Assembly (NCBI GenBank): GCA_963976395.1
Contig: CAXBLG010000059.1
Span: 1-21,295, forward strand
Origin: UBA11612 sp963976395
GTDB lineage: Bacteria > Pseudomonadota > Alphaproteobacteria > Rhodospirillales > Rhodospirillaceae
Length of the DNA stretch: 21,295 nt
Direction: 5' to 3'
This document shows positions 1-7,590 of this stretch, in pieces. A program made the translations under genes and the position numbers. Each line of letters begins with the position of its first letter. Positions within the stretch are counted from its first letter, which is position 1. The notes below the pieces were generated by a model that made no database searches, was not told the DNA's origin, and saw nothing but the letters and a program-made list of their open reading frames with translations.

Positions 1-902
1 GTGCTGAACTTCTGATCGCGCAGATAGATATTAGCTTCCCAGGACACCTGATCGTCACCGATATAATGGACGAGGCTGGCGCTACCATTCGCGATTTGCG
101 TTTGCGAAGCCTGAACATCAATACCGTTGATATATCGGTCGTCCGAGTATCCGGCGCTGACGGTCAAGAGCGTGCCGTCGCCAAGATTCAGACGCGCACC
201 ACCCTGGAACCATCCGCCGCGATTGTTCGCAGGCTGATCAATCGGTCCGCGCTGGTCTTCACGTATTAGATATGGACCATCGCTGTCATGACCGTTGGCT
301 GTTCCGAAAAACTGGGTTCGGCCCACAGTAAATTGACCCGAGACCGTTCCTTCGATGCTGTTCAGGCTATCACCGCGAACTTCACCCCAAACCGTGTTTT
401 CATCATCCGCTCGGGTGCGGACGCGAATAACCCCGGCCAGCGCCGAATTGCCCCAAGATCCGGCACCGCCGCCGCGCGTTACAATCGTGCTGTCCACGGC
501 CGCAGCCTGCAAACGGCTCCAGTCAATCCAGCCGCCGAAAGGATCGTTCTGCGGAATGCCATCCACGAGAAGCAGCGTGCGTCCGGCACCGCTGGGCCCG
601 AGACCTCGAAGCGTAATACCTTGGGTGGTCGGATGTGCAGCGCGGCTTGATTGACGGCGGAACAGCCCGAATCCGGGGACCGTTTGAAGAACCCCGTCTA
701 GACGCGATTCACCCGAAGTATCGAGTTCCAACCGACCAATGGTGGTAGTGGCGTAAATCTGCTCGCTAGGAGACGGCGGCAAATGGCGGGCCGTGACCTC
801 AATTTCCTCGATTGTCGGCCCGGCTCCCTGAGCCATGGCTCCTGTCGAAGCCACGCTCGCTGCGAGTACACCCGCACTCCAAATCCACTGCCGAACCGTC
901 AT
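1..902 (-). CDS. TonB-dependent outer-membrane receptor, N-terminal part (cut by window edge)
   Basis: Reading the minus strand from the ATG at 902-900 gives about 300 residues without a stop, running off the left edge. The N-terminus is a signal peptide ending near 'STGAMAQ'. A TonB-box-like stretch follows ('IEEIEVTARHL'), then a plug domain with family hallmarks: 'LDGVLQTVPGFGLFRRQ', 'GITLRGLGPSGAGRTLLLVDG', 'NDPFGGW' and 'RGGGAGSWGNSALAGVIRV'. The first strands of the beta-barrel come after it. Such receptors import metal chelates, cobalamin or other large ligands using TonB energy. The ligand cannot be read from this part. A run of seven G's ending four bases before the ATG acts as the Shine-Dalgarno. 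The gene is divergent from the cupredoxin gene, with a shared 132-base spacer. Short open frames on the plus strand inside this region are antisense shadows. Confidence 0.93.
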   Translation of the reverse strand, partial: MTVRQWIWSAGVLAASVASTGAMAQGAGPTIEEIEVTARHLPPSPSEQIYATTTIGRLELDTSGESRLDGVLQTVPGFGLFRRQSSRAAHPTTQGITLRGLGPSGAGRTLLLVDGIPQNDPFGGWIDWSRLQAAAVDSTIVTRGGGAGSWGNSALAGVIRVRTRADDENTVWGEVRGDSLNSIEGTVSGQFTVGRTQFFGTANGHDSDGPYLIREDQRGPIDQPANNRGGWFQGGARLNLGDGTLLTVSAGYSDDRYINGIDVQASQTQIANGSASLVHYIGDDQVSWEANIYLRDQKFS

Positions 903-906
903 AGTT

Positions 907-920
907 CCCCCCCAAAAAAA
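907..920 (-). repeat. T7-G7 homopolymer tract at the receptor ribosome binding site
   Basis: The plus strand shows seven C's (907-913) followed by seven A's (914-920). Read on the coding strand this is T7 then G7, ending four bases before the receptor start codon. The G run is the only Shine-Dalgarno-like element. Such tracts are prone to slippage, so spacing or binding strength could vary between cells; that is inference. Confidence 0.6.
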
Positions 921-948
921 GCAAAATCAAGGTATTGAGACACGTACC

Positions 949-976
949 CTTATCAAAAAAGCAGCCGGGTCAACAA
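949..976 (-). promoter_or_regulatory. Possible promoter of the TonB-receptor gene
   Basis: On the minus strand TTGTTG (976-971) and GATAAG (954-949) are separated by 16 bases. They resemble -35 and -10 boxes and would give a leader of about 40 bases before the ATG at 902. The match is only moderate. No equally good pair was found for the divergent cupredoxin gene. Confidence 0.25.
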
Positions 977-1034
977 GATAACCCCTCTTAACGCTGTTCG
1001 AGGCTGGTATTCGCGCCGTGATCGGTTGATTATA

Positions 1035-1718
1035 ATGAGTAAAACAGTGTTGGGGCGCATACTCGTGTGTAACAAAGCGTGTCGGTTAGCGCCGTTAGTG
1101 GCGGTGCTGCTTTCTTTTAGTGACCTTGGGTACGCTGGCAGTATAGATGCCGGGATCGTACAGGGTGACGGCACACCGATTCAAAGTGCGGTGATCAGCG
1201 TTCGGCCTAAGGGGCAAGCTCCGGCGATAGCGGCTGCCGGTACCCGAGCCACAATGACTCAGAGTGGGCAACAGTTCAGACCTTATGTTCTCCCCATCCA
1301 GGCTGGTACCACTGTTGAGTTTCCGAACCGGGACCCTTTCCGCCATCACGTCTATTCATTTTCGGCGGCAAAGACTTTCGAGCTTAAGCTTTATGATTCC
1401 TCTGAAGCCGAAACGATGGTCTTCGACAATGAAGGTGTCATTCCGCTGGGATGTAACATTCACGACAATATGCTCGCATATATCTACGTCGTGGGCACTC
1501 CTCACTTTGGTCAAACCGGCAAAGACGGCAAAGCTGCCATTGAGGCCCTGCCCGCCGGCGATTACACCGTCGAAGCATGGCATCCCGATCAACGATCAAG
1601 TCCGAAAACTGCAGACATAACAGTAACCGCCGAGGGGACTGTGCAAGTTGATTTCGAGATGGACTTGAAACGTTCGCGGCGGCGCACACCCGGCGAGTTC
1701 GACGACACTGAATACTAA
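1035..1718 (+). CDS. Secreted amicyanin/plastocyanin-like cupredoxin ('methylamine utilization protein'-like)
   Basis: The protein has 227 residues from the ATG at 1035; an in-frame TTG at 1026 would add three. A signal peptide ends around 'DLGYAGS'. The cupredoxin core carries a plausible complete type-1 copper ligand set: His in 'RDPFRHHVYS' (about residues 104-105), then Cys140, His143 and Met146 in 'LGCNIHDNM'. The C-x2-H-x2-M spacing is that of amicyanin. The last third ('GKDGKAAIEALPAGDYTVEAWHP') looks like a small beta-sandwich of the carboxypeptidase-regulatory type. The likely role is a periplasmic copper-binding or electron-transfer protein; the partner is unknown. No methylamine dehydrogenase genes are present, so the usual database name should not be taken as function. 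No clear Shine-Dalgarno is visible. It is first in a cluster of four rightward genes, 23 bases before the EAL gene. Confidence 0.85.
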   Translation: MSKTVLGRILVCNKACRLAPLVAVLLSFSDLGYAGSIDAGIVQGDGTPIQSAVISVRPKGQAPAIAAAGTRATMTQSGQQFRPYVLPIQAGTTVEFPNRDPFRHHVYSFSAAKTFELKLYDSSEAETMVFDNEGVIPLGCNIHDNMLAYIYVVGTPHFGQTGKDGKAAIEALPAGDYTVEAWHPDQRSSPKTADITVTAEGTVQVDFEMDLKRSRRRTPGEFDDTEY

Positions 1719-1741
1719 AAGACAAAGAAGCGGAGTTTTTG

Positions 1742-4147
1742 GTGTTTCACACCTTTCAAACACGACTGGTCCTTTTTTTCGGATTGCTGTTTCTGATCGT
1801 CGGCCTTGCGACGCTTTTGCTGGTCCGTAATGCCATCCAAAACAACATTTTCGATCAAGCCCGCGCGCAGCTAGTAACCACGAACGACATTTTCAATATT
1901 CAGGTCAAAACCACGGCGGAAACGCTTGAAGACGGCTCGGCGGTTGTCGCACAGGACTTTGGATTCCGGCAGGCTGTCGCGACCGACGACCGCCCCACCA
2001 TCCTCTCCGCGCTCGATAACTTGGCGGCGCGCATCAGCGCCGACCGCGCGTTTCTGGTGTCCCTGGATAACGTCGTTTTAGCGGACACCACCATGAACGC
2101 CGATACGGTGAGCACCTCCGCAAACGCCTTTGCATTTCCGGATATGATAGAAACGGCCGATATCGAGGGCAGCGCTACGTCAGTCGCTGTCCTGGATGAA
2201 AAAATTTATCAGTTGGTGGTTGTTCCGGTCCTCGCGCCCGTCCCCATCGCCTGGATTGTCGTCGGCGTTGAAATTGATGACGCCTTCGCGATGAGCCTGC
2301 AGCAAGCGTCAACCGTACCGGCCGACGTCACGTTCGCCTATGAGAACAATGACGGCAAATGGCTAACACCGGCATCAACGCTGAGTCCAGAATTGCGAAC
2401 AATTCTTGCCGGAGCCCTTGTCGACGACACACGTTTCATGGATGAACCGGAAACGCTCCCCATGGGCGGCAGCGACTACGTCACTCTTGTCGAACCTCTA
2501 TCGCAATCGGGTGAAGGGTCGGATGTGGACATTGCGCTGCAGTATTCCCTGGACGTCGCGTTGCAGCCGTACCAGCCGCTATTCCTGCTGCTGTTGATCC
2601 TCGCTGCCGCCGCATTAACGTTGACCCTGATTGCCGCCGTCGCCATCGCCAACAGCATCGCCAAACCGATCCGCCAACTCGACACCGCCGCGCGGCGCAT
2701 TCAAGACGGCCACTACAACGAAAAGATCACTATTTCGCAGAAAGATGAATTGGGACGTCTGTCGGAAACCTTCAATCAGATGATGGACGGCATTGCCGAA
2801 CGCGAAGAACGGATAGCCTATCAAGCGCGACACGACTCTCCGTCCGGGCTACCCAATAGAATGTCGTTCGAAGGCCATGTGGCCGATATGATCGTTGCGC
2901 GTCAGGAAGAGAACAGCGTCTTCAGTGTGCTGCTTTTGCAGATCGATCGCTTTTCCGAAATCAACAGCACCCTCGGCCATGAAACCGGCGAACATCTAGT
3001 CCGTAAGATCGGCAAAAGTTTGCAAGAGATTGTGCCGGGTTCCAATACCGTCGCGCGCCATTCAAACAGCATTCTCGCGGTCGCTCTTGATGAACTCGAC
3101 TCAACAAAAGTGAAGGCAACCGTTGACCGCATTTTGCACTTCTTCGAGGATGCCATCAGCATTGGCGGCCTGAACGTCGATGTCACTATAACGATAGGGG
3201 CTGCGCGCTACCCGGAACATGGCGCGACAAGCCGCGTTCTGCTGCAACATGCGGATACCGCGATCTATGAGGCCAAACGCGCCAGCACCACCTACATGGT
3301 CTATGACCCGGAACTAGATCCGTATAAGCCCGAGCGACTTTCAATGATGGGCGAGTTACGTCGCGGGCTCGATGAAGGGCAATTCAAATTTTACTATCAG
3401 CCCAAAGTGGACATCGCCACGGGCACCGTAACCGCAGTGGAAGCCCTGATCCGTTGGATTCACCCCGAACGCGGCTTCATGCCGCCGGACTTGTTTATTC
3501 CTATGGCCGAGCAAACCGGCAACATCAAGAAACTGACAAACTGGGCACTGGATACCGTGGTGAAGCAATCGCGGGCGTGGAGCGACAAAGGCATCCATGT
3601 GAAAATCGGGGTGAATTTATCAGCCCACGACCTCACCAACCGGCACCTTCCGGCGCAAATCGGCAAGCTGCTCGCTGATCACGACGTTCGGGCTGAGAGT
3701 CTTATCCTTGAAATCACGGAAAGCGCGGTTATGGAAGACCCTACCCGCGCGATGGAGGTGCTCAAGGAACTCAACGCCATGGACCTGACACTGTCCATTG
3801 ACGATTACGGGACCGGGTATTCCTCGATGGCGTATCTGAAAAGTCTCCCCGTGCAAGAGATCAAGATCGACAAGTCCTTTGTTCTAAATCTAGCGGAGAA
3901 CGCCGGGGATGAAATTTTGGTCCGCTCGACCATTGAATTAGGTCATAATCTCGGGCTGAAGGTCACCGCCGAGGGCATTGAGGACCAAGGGTCCTTGGAT
4001 ATTCTGAAACGGTACGGCTGTGAAACAGGCCAGGGGTATTTCATCAGCAAGCCTATCCCGGTCCAGGACTTCGAGGAGTTCTATGCAACATCCCGCTGGT
4101 CGCCCAACCGAAGCTCACACGAACCGGCATCAACCGCCGTTCGTTAA
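1742..4147 (+). CDS. Membrane sensor: extracytoplasmic Cache-like region, HAMP, degenerate GGDEF, EAL c-di-GMP phosphodiesterase
   Basis: About 800 residues. GTG at 1742 is chosen because AGCGGAG (1729-1735) lies six bases upstream; a TTG at 1739 is possible. Order (numbered from the TTG): membrane helix about 10-30; extracytoplasmic region to about 278, probably a double-Cache fold; second helix about 280-305; HAMP to about 355 ending 'ETFNQMMDGIAERE'; GGDEF-like domain about 365-520; EAL domain about 535-785. The GGDEF signature is replaced by 'SNSIL' (442-446), so cyclase activity is unlikely. The EAL domain keeps its metal and catalytic motifs: 'VEALIRW' (567-573), 'VNLSAHDL', 'LEITES', 'IDDYGTGYSS', 'KIDKSF', 'TAEGIED' and 'GQGYFISKP'. 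It should therefore hydrolyse c-di-GMP, with the input read in the periplasm. The neighbouring cupredoxin and beta-barrel genes suggest an envelope signal. Confidence 0.93.
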   Translation: MFHTFQTRLVLFFGLLFLIVGLATLLLVRNAIQNNIFDQARAQLVTTNDIFNIQVKTTAETLEDGSAVVAQDFGFRQAVATDDRPTILSALDNLAARISADRAFLVSLDNVVLADTTMNADTVSTSANAFAFPDMIETADIEGSATSVAVLDEKIYQLVVVPVLAPVPIAWIVVGVEIDDAFAMSLQQASTVPADVTFAYENNDGKWLTPASTLSPELRTILAGALVDDTRFMDEPETLPMGGSDYVTLVEPLSQSGEGSDVDIALQYSLDVALQPYQPLFLLLLILAAAALTLTLIAAVAIANSIAKPIRQLDTAARRIQDGHYNEKITISQKDELGRLSETFNQMMDGIAEREERIAYQARHDSPSGLPNRMSFEGHVADMIVARQEENSVFSVLLLQIDRFSEINSTLGHETGEHLVRKIGKSLQEIVPGSNTVARHSNSILAVALDELDSTKVKATVDRILHFFEDAISIGGLNVDVTITIGAARYPEHGATSRVLLQHADTAIYEAKRASTTYMVYDPELDPYKPERLSMMGELRRGLDEGQFKFYYQPKVDIATGTVTAVEALIRWIHPERGFMPPDLFIPMAEQTGNIKKLTNWALDTVVKQSRAWSDKGIHVKIGVNLSAHDLTNRHLPAQIGKLLADHDVRAESLILEITESAVMEDPTRAMEVLKELNAMDLTLSIDDYGTGYSSMAYLKSLPVQEIKIDKSFVLNLAENAGDEILVRSTIELGHNLGLKVTAEGIEDQGSLDILKRYGCETGQGYFISKPIPVQDFEEFYATSRWSPNRSSHEPASTAVR

Positions 4148-5429
4148 CAAGGGGTCGCGAGACATCGCGAGCGCGCTTTTTCTAGTCGCCTGTACCTTCG
4201 GTGGCCTTTCCAGTGCGCATGCGCAAGACGGCGGGTTGCTTCCGAGCGGTATCGATATTGATGTGAAGGGCTATATTGAAGGTCGCGCCGTCGCCACCGG
4301 TCGAACCCGCAGCTGGGAAGACGGGGGCCTGGGTAAACTCCGTTTCGGAAGTGCAAACGGCGGAAGCCGGCGTGCGATGGTCCGTCTGGAAGGAGCGGCC
4401 GTCGCCAGAGTCATGCTTGGTTTTGACTGGACCGGCATTATCCATGTGACGGCAAACCAAGAACAGCATGTGCCCGTGGACATCGTCGAAGCCTTTATTC
4501 AATACAAACCGGCCCCGCGCGGCGCGGTCGGGTTTAGCGCCAAAGCCGGTGCGTTTTTTCCGCCGATCTCGATGGAAAATTCAAGTCTCGCCTGGACCAG
4601 CCCCTACACAATCACCTCGTCCGCCATCAACAGCTGGGTGGGCGAGGAACTCAAGGCGGTCGGCGGGGAAGCCAAGCTCACCTACCGCACCGAAGACATC
4701 GACTTTGAAGTCTCGGGCGCGGCATTCGTGGCCAATGACCCTGCGGGCACACAACTCGCCTGGCGCGGTTGGTCCTTGCATGACCGTGAGGCCGGATTGT
4801 TCGACCGCCTCCCCCTGGCTCCTATTCGGATTACTCGGCCGGGGGCCCGCCTTTTTAAGCAAGCCCCTACTGAAGAGCCGTTTCATGAAATTGACGGCCG
4901 GGTGGGGTACTACGCACATGTGTCGGCGGACCACTTCGATTACGGCACCTTGACGGCACTTTGGTACGACAACAACGCGGATGATAAAGTCCTTCGGGCC
5001 GGTCAATGGGCCTGGCGGACCAGGTTCTGGAGCGCCGGTTATAAGGTCACCCTGCCGGGTGACGTCGACGTGTTGGCCCAAGTGATGCGCGGTGGAACAT
5101 CGGTCGTTACCGTGCCAACGGTGCCGAACGGCGTTGTGAATACCGATTTCTGGGCGACCTATCTGCTGGTAAGCAAAGAGTTCGACCGCCACCGCGTCAG
5201 CCTACGCCTCGACCGCTTCGGAACCAACGATGAGGATACATCGCTGGACAACAACAACGAACACGGTACAGCGGTGACGGCTGCCTATGTATTGCGCCCC
5301 GCCCCGCGCCAACGTCTGACGATTGAGGCGTTGTATGTTAAGAGTTACCGGCCCGAACGGGCAGCCCTGGGGCTACCGATACGCATCGGGGAGACGCAGT
5401 TCCAGGCCAGCTATCGGTTCTTCTTTTAA
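4083..5429 (+). CDS. Outer-membrane beta-barrel (porin-like) protein of unknown specificity
   Basis: 448 residues. The ATG at 4083 lies inside the end of the EAL gene (65-base overlap) and has AGGAG at 4074-4078, four bases upstream. No ATG, GTG or TTG lies between it and the signal peptide. The n-region is unusually long; the hydrophobic core 'ASALFLVACTFGGLSSAHA' gives cleavage near residue 47. The mature part is full of alternating beta strands with aromatic girdles, for example 'YGTLTALWYDNN' and 'VSLRLDRFGTN'. It ends in 'QASYRFFF', a C-terminal Phe typical of BAM-inserted barrels. I do not recognise a named porin family. Overlap and spacing argue for translational coupling with the phosphodiesterase. 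It may be the channel, receptor or stability partner for whatever the cupredoxin and Cache sensor handle; that is inference. Confidence 0.8.
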   Translation: MQHPAGRPTEAHTNRHQPPFVNKGSRDIASALFLVACTFGGLSSAHAQDGGLLPSGIDIDVKGYIEGRAVATGRTRSWEDGGLGKLRFGSANGGSRRAMVRLEGAAVARVMLGFDWTGIIHVTANQEQHVPVDIVEAFIQYKPAPRGAVGFSAKAGAFFPPISMENSSLAWTSPYTITSSAINSWVGEELKAVGGEAKLTYRTEDIDFEVSGAAFVANDPAGTQLAWRGWSLHDREAGLFDRLPLAPIRITRPGARLFKQAPTEEPFHEIDGRVGYYAHVSADHFDYGTLTALWYDNNADDKVLRAGQWAWRTRFWSAGYKVTLPGDVDVLAQVMRGGTSVVTVPTVPNGVVNTDFWATYLLVSKEFDRHRVSLRLDRFGTNDEDTSLDNNNEHGTAVTAAYVLRPAPRQRLTIEALYVKSYRPERAALGLPIRIGETQFQASYRFFF

Positions 5430-5442
5430 GGAATAAGACCTC

Positions 5443-6507
5443 GTGTCGACATCACCGCCTACCTCAAACGTGCTTGCCGTTGCCGCAAGTCTCGGACTTT
5501 TCGCCCTGACGATCTATCTGCTGGTGGTCGGCGAAGGAGTCTTTATTCCCCTGGTTCTCGCGATTTTTATTTCTCATCTGATCATCGCCCTATCCCACTT
5601 TGTTGACCGCGTGAAACTGGGCAACCGCCACCCGCCAGGATGGCTGAGCTTAACCATAGCGCTCATCATCTTCCTGCTCGCGATTGCCTTGGTCGTTCAA
5701 CTCATCGCCGGAAATGTGCGGTTGGTTGTCGATGCCGCTCCGCAGTACCAGGACCGACTACAGAATCTGCTCACCAACATTAACGGCACGATTGCGACAC
5801 TGTTGCCATGGGGAACACCCTTGACGGTTACGGGTCTGATGGAGGGCCTAAATCTGGGAACTTTGGCCGGACGATTTGCCGGCGCGCTCCAATCAATCGC
5901 CGGGAATGCGTTTTTGATATTGCTGTACGTGGCGTTCTTGCTGTTGGAATACCGCACCTTCGACAACAAACTCGCGGCCATATTCCCAAGTCCAGAACGC
6001 CTTTCGCGGGTGCGCTCAACCCTAGCCGAAATTGGCCGGAAAACAGAAACTTATGTGGCCGTCAAAACCCTGGCGAGCCTTCTGGTGGGCGGGCTCAGCT
6101 ACGCTGTTCTGTTGTTTTTCGGCGTGGATTTCGCCGGGTTTTGGGCGCTACTCATTTTCATCCTGAATTTCATTCCTTATATCGGCTCGTTGATAGCCGT
6201 GCTCTTCCCCACGGTCTTGACCTTGCTTCAATTCGGATCCCCCAGCTTGTTTATCATTGTTCTTGCCGTACTGACCGGTGTGCAGGTGTTTGTCGGCAAC
6301 GTTCTGGAACCGCGGTGGATGGGAAAGTCACTCAATCTAAGTCCTCTGATTATTCTTGTGGCTTTGTCGGTTTGGGGCGCGCTTTGGGGGGTGACGGGTA
6401 TGATCTTGAGCGTTCCCATCACCGTGATCAGCGTGATCATCCTCGCGCAGTTTCCGAAGACGCGGCCGATTGCCGTTCTTATGTCTGAGCGCGGCGACGT
6501 AAAATAG
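5443..6507 (+). CDS. AI-2E family transporter (PerM/TqsA-like permease)
   Basis: 354 residues from the GTG at 5443, with AAGGAA (5428-5433) overlapping the upstream stop as ribosome binding site. The sequence is very hydrophobic, with about seven or eight membrane helices and the family layout: two N-terminal helices, an amphipathic segment containing 'RLVVDAAPQYQDRLQNLL', and a C-terminal helix block. That block has the signature 'FIPYIGSLIAVLFPT', 'VQVFVGNVLEPRWMGKSL' and 'NLSPLIILVALSVWGALWG'. Family members export small molecules such as autoinducer 2 or act in Na+/H+ antiport; substrate cannot be assigned. It follows the beta-barrel gene by 13 bases, so it is probably the last gene of the same operon. 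An inverted repeat just after its stop may mark the operon end. Confidence 0.92.
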   Translation: MSTSPPTSNVLAVAASLGLFALTIYLLVVGEGVFIPLVLAIFISHLIIALSHFVDRVKLGNRHPPGWLSLTIALIIFLLAIALVVQLIAGNVRLVVDAAPQYQDRLQNLLTNINGTIATLLPWGTPLTVTGLMEGLNLGTLAGRFAGALQSIAGNAFLILLYVAFLLLEYRTFDNKLAAIFPSPERLSRVRSTLAEIGRKTETYVAVKTLASLLVGGLSYAVLLFFGVDFAGFWALLIFILNFIPYIGSLIAVLFPTVLTLLQFGSPSLFIIVLAVLTGVQVFVGNVLEPRWMGKSLNLSPLIILVALSVWGALWGVTGMILSVPITVISVIILAQFPKTRPIAVLMSERGDVK

Positions 6508-6536
6508 AAGCACTGACAGATCAGACGACGTGCTTC
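6507..6536 (+). other. Inverted repeat after the permease gene
   Basis: GAAGCAC (6507-6513) and GTGCTTC (6530-6536) are perfect complements, with a small inner CTGA/TCAG hairpin. No T-run follows, so it is a weak candidate for an intrinsic terminator; it may instead protect the mRNA 3' end. Confidence 0.4.
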
Positions 6537-7327
6537 CTGCGCCACCTCAACCTCGGACTGATTTTTCGACTCCGATTCGCATTTGAACGCTATTTCGACT
6601 TACAGAAACCCGATTTACCACCTTAGCTCTAAAAAAAGTGCTCAGCGGACGAGCGACTCTTTTCCGCCCCAACGCCCTATATTGGCGAAATCCGCGCAGC
6701 GAAAATTTCGGCGGTCCATTCGTCGTTTGTCCAAGCCAAAGCAGATAAAAATCACAAATATCGGATCCCACAACACTGCAAAGCGCACTGCACCGCGTTG
6801 AGAGAAGTCATAAACGCCGGAGGAGACTTCATCGCGTTCGCTGCGATCAACCGGCTGATAAATACGGCCACGTTCTTTATGAACTAAGTGCGCAAACCTG
6901 CAGAATTCTTAGATTTTTTGAGTTCTTCACACGCGCAATCTTCTGCGCACACGACGCGCGGAAGCAACGATACGCCTTGCTAGTGAACATCGAACACACC
7001 TTCCAGCGCTCATGTTCATCGCGCCAAGGTCACTCTATCAACGCTTGGGGTGTGCGCAGCAACATGTGCTGCCTTCGTAGAGACGAATGCACTCATTGCG
7101 TCGCGCGCGATGGTGCGAAAAAGACAAAACGTTAAATTTTCGGAAATCACAGCGCATAATAAATCAAGAAAAATATTCGCGAGATGTGCAAAATCTCTTG
7201 TTAATTTTTTTCAACTGCGTTTATCTGATTAATGTTTGGGCAGGTCATGTTGATCAGGTGATCTGCATGAAGCGTTGTTTTAGGTACCCAAACGATTTTT
7301 CTATCACTGCAAACAGGGGATATCATT
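6508..7327. other. 820-base stretch without a convincing gene
   Basis: Open frames here are short (up to about 92 codons), several begin with TTG or GTG, none has a clear ribosome binding site or recognisable motif, and they overlap each other. Several hairpins are visible: GCGCA/TGCGC at 6933-6948 and GCAGCA/TGCTGC near 7058-7074. The last 200 bases are richer in A and T and probably hold the promoter of the small basic protein gene. A weak pair, TTGTTA (7198-7203) and TATCTG (7222-7227), is possible. A small RNA could be hidden here but I cannot identify one. Confidence 0.5.
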
Positions 7328-7453
7328 ATGGCTGCAAAGAAAAAAGCGAAGAAGAAAGTTGCTAAAAAGGCTCCGAAGAAAAAAGCTAAAAAGAAAGTAG
7401 CGAAGAAGGCGCCGAAGAGAAAAGCAAAAGCAAAAGCCAAGCGTAAGAAATAG
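7328..7453 (+). CDS. Small Lys/Ala-rich histone H1-like protein
   Basis: A 41-residue gene from the ATG at 7328 to the TAG at 7451-7453, with AGGGGA (7315-7320) seven bases upstream. Over half the residues are Lys or Arg; nearly all the rest are Ala, with two Val and two Pro. The core is a 13-residue unit, 'KAKKKVAKKAPKK', present twice (the second copy ends in Arg), followed by a Lys/Ala/Arg tail. This matches the eukaryotic-H1-tail-like DNA-binding proteins of many bacteria (AlgP and HctB style), so it probably binds DNA or RNA non-specifically and affects nucleoid packing. It stands alone, with a long upstream spacer and a terminator downstream. Short length and repeats make it easy for gene callers to miss. 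Repeat number often varies between strains in such genes. Confidence 0.8.
   Translation: MAAKKKAKKKVAKKAPKKKAKKKVAKKAPKRKAKAKAKRKK
7343..7420 (+). repeat. Two 39-base tandem units inside the histone-like gene
   Basis: Codons 6-18 (7343-7381) and 19-31 (7382-7420) encode the same 13 residues except the last one (Lys/Arg). The DNA copies differ at several synonymous positions, so the duplication is not recent or is held by protein-level selection. Confidence 0.8.
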
Positions 7454-7590
7454 GCTTCTGCGACAAACAGTTTTAAGCGCAGGGACACACACAAGAACGG
7501 TTAAGCAATCAGCGTGATAGGAAGGTTCTAAATCTTTAAGGGCTCCGCCCTGAACGCTTTGCGCTGGTAAGCTATCCGATTGTGTTGGAG
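7454..7590 (+). other. 3' leader-out region of the histone-like gene with GC-rich hairpin
   Basis: About 137 bases lie between the histone-like stop and the terminator. A compact hairpin, AGGGC-TCC-GCCCT, sits around 7539-7551. No open frame with a ribosome binding site is evident. It may be a long 3' UTR or the body of a small RNA ending at the terminator. Confidence 0.3.

Noticed and set aside
66..654. Three rightward open frames of 67-120 codons
   Set aside because: They lie antisense to the well-supported plug domain of the TonB receptor and show no motifs or ribosome sites.
967..984. GGGT...ACCC inverted repeat in the divergent spacer
   Set aside because: Only the outer four bases pair; the inner part does not, so it is not a convincing operator.
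4581..5192. 203-codon leftward open frame
   Set aside because: Antisense to the beta-barrel gene, which has a signal peptide, C-terminal Phe and ribosome site; the antisense frame has none.
6583..6801. Basic 72-codon open frame in the long spacer
   Set aside because: TTG start, no ribosome site, no recognisable motif, and an overlapping frame on the other strand.
7087..7365. 92-codon open frame before and across the histone-like gene start
   Set aside because: No good ribosome site, no motif, and it runs into the histone-like gene in another frame.
7201..7494. Leftward Phe/Leu/Ala-rich frames that look like membrane proteins
   Set aside because: They are the antisense reading of the Lys/Ala repeats (AAG/AAA read as CTT/TTT), a composition artefact.
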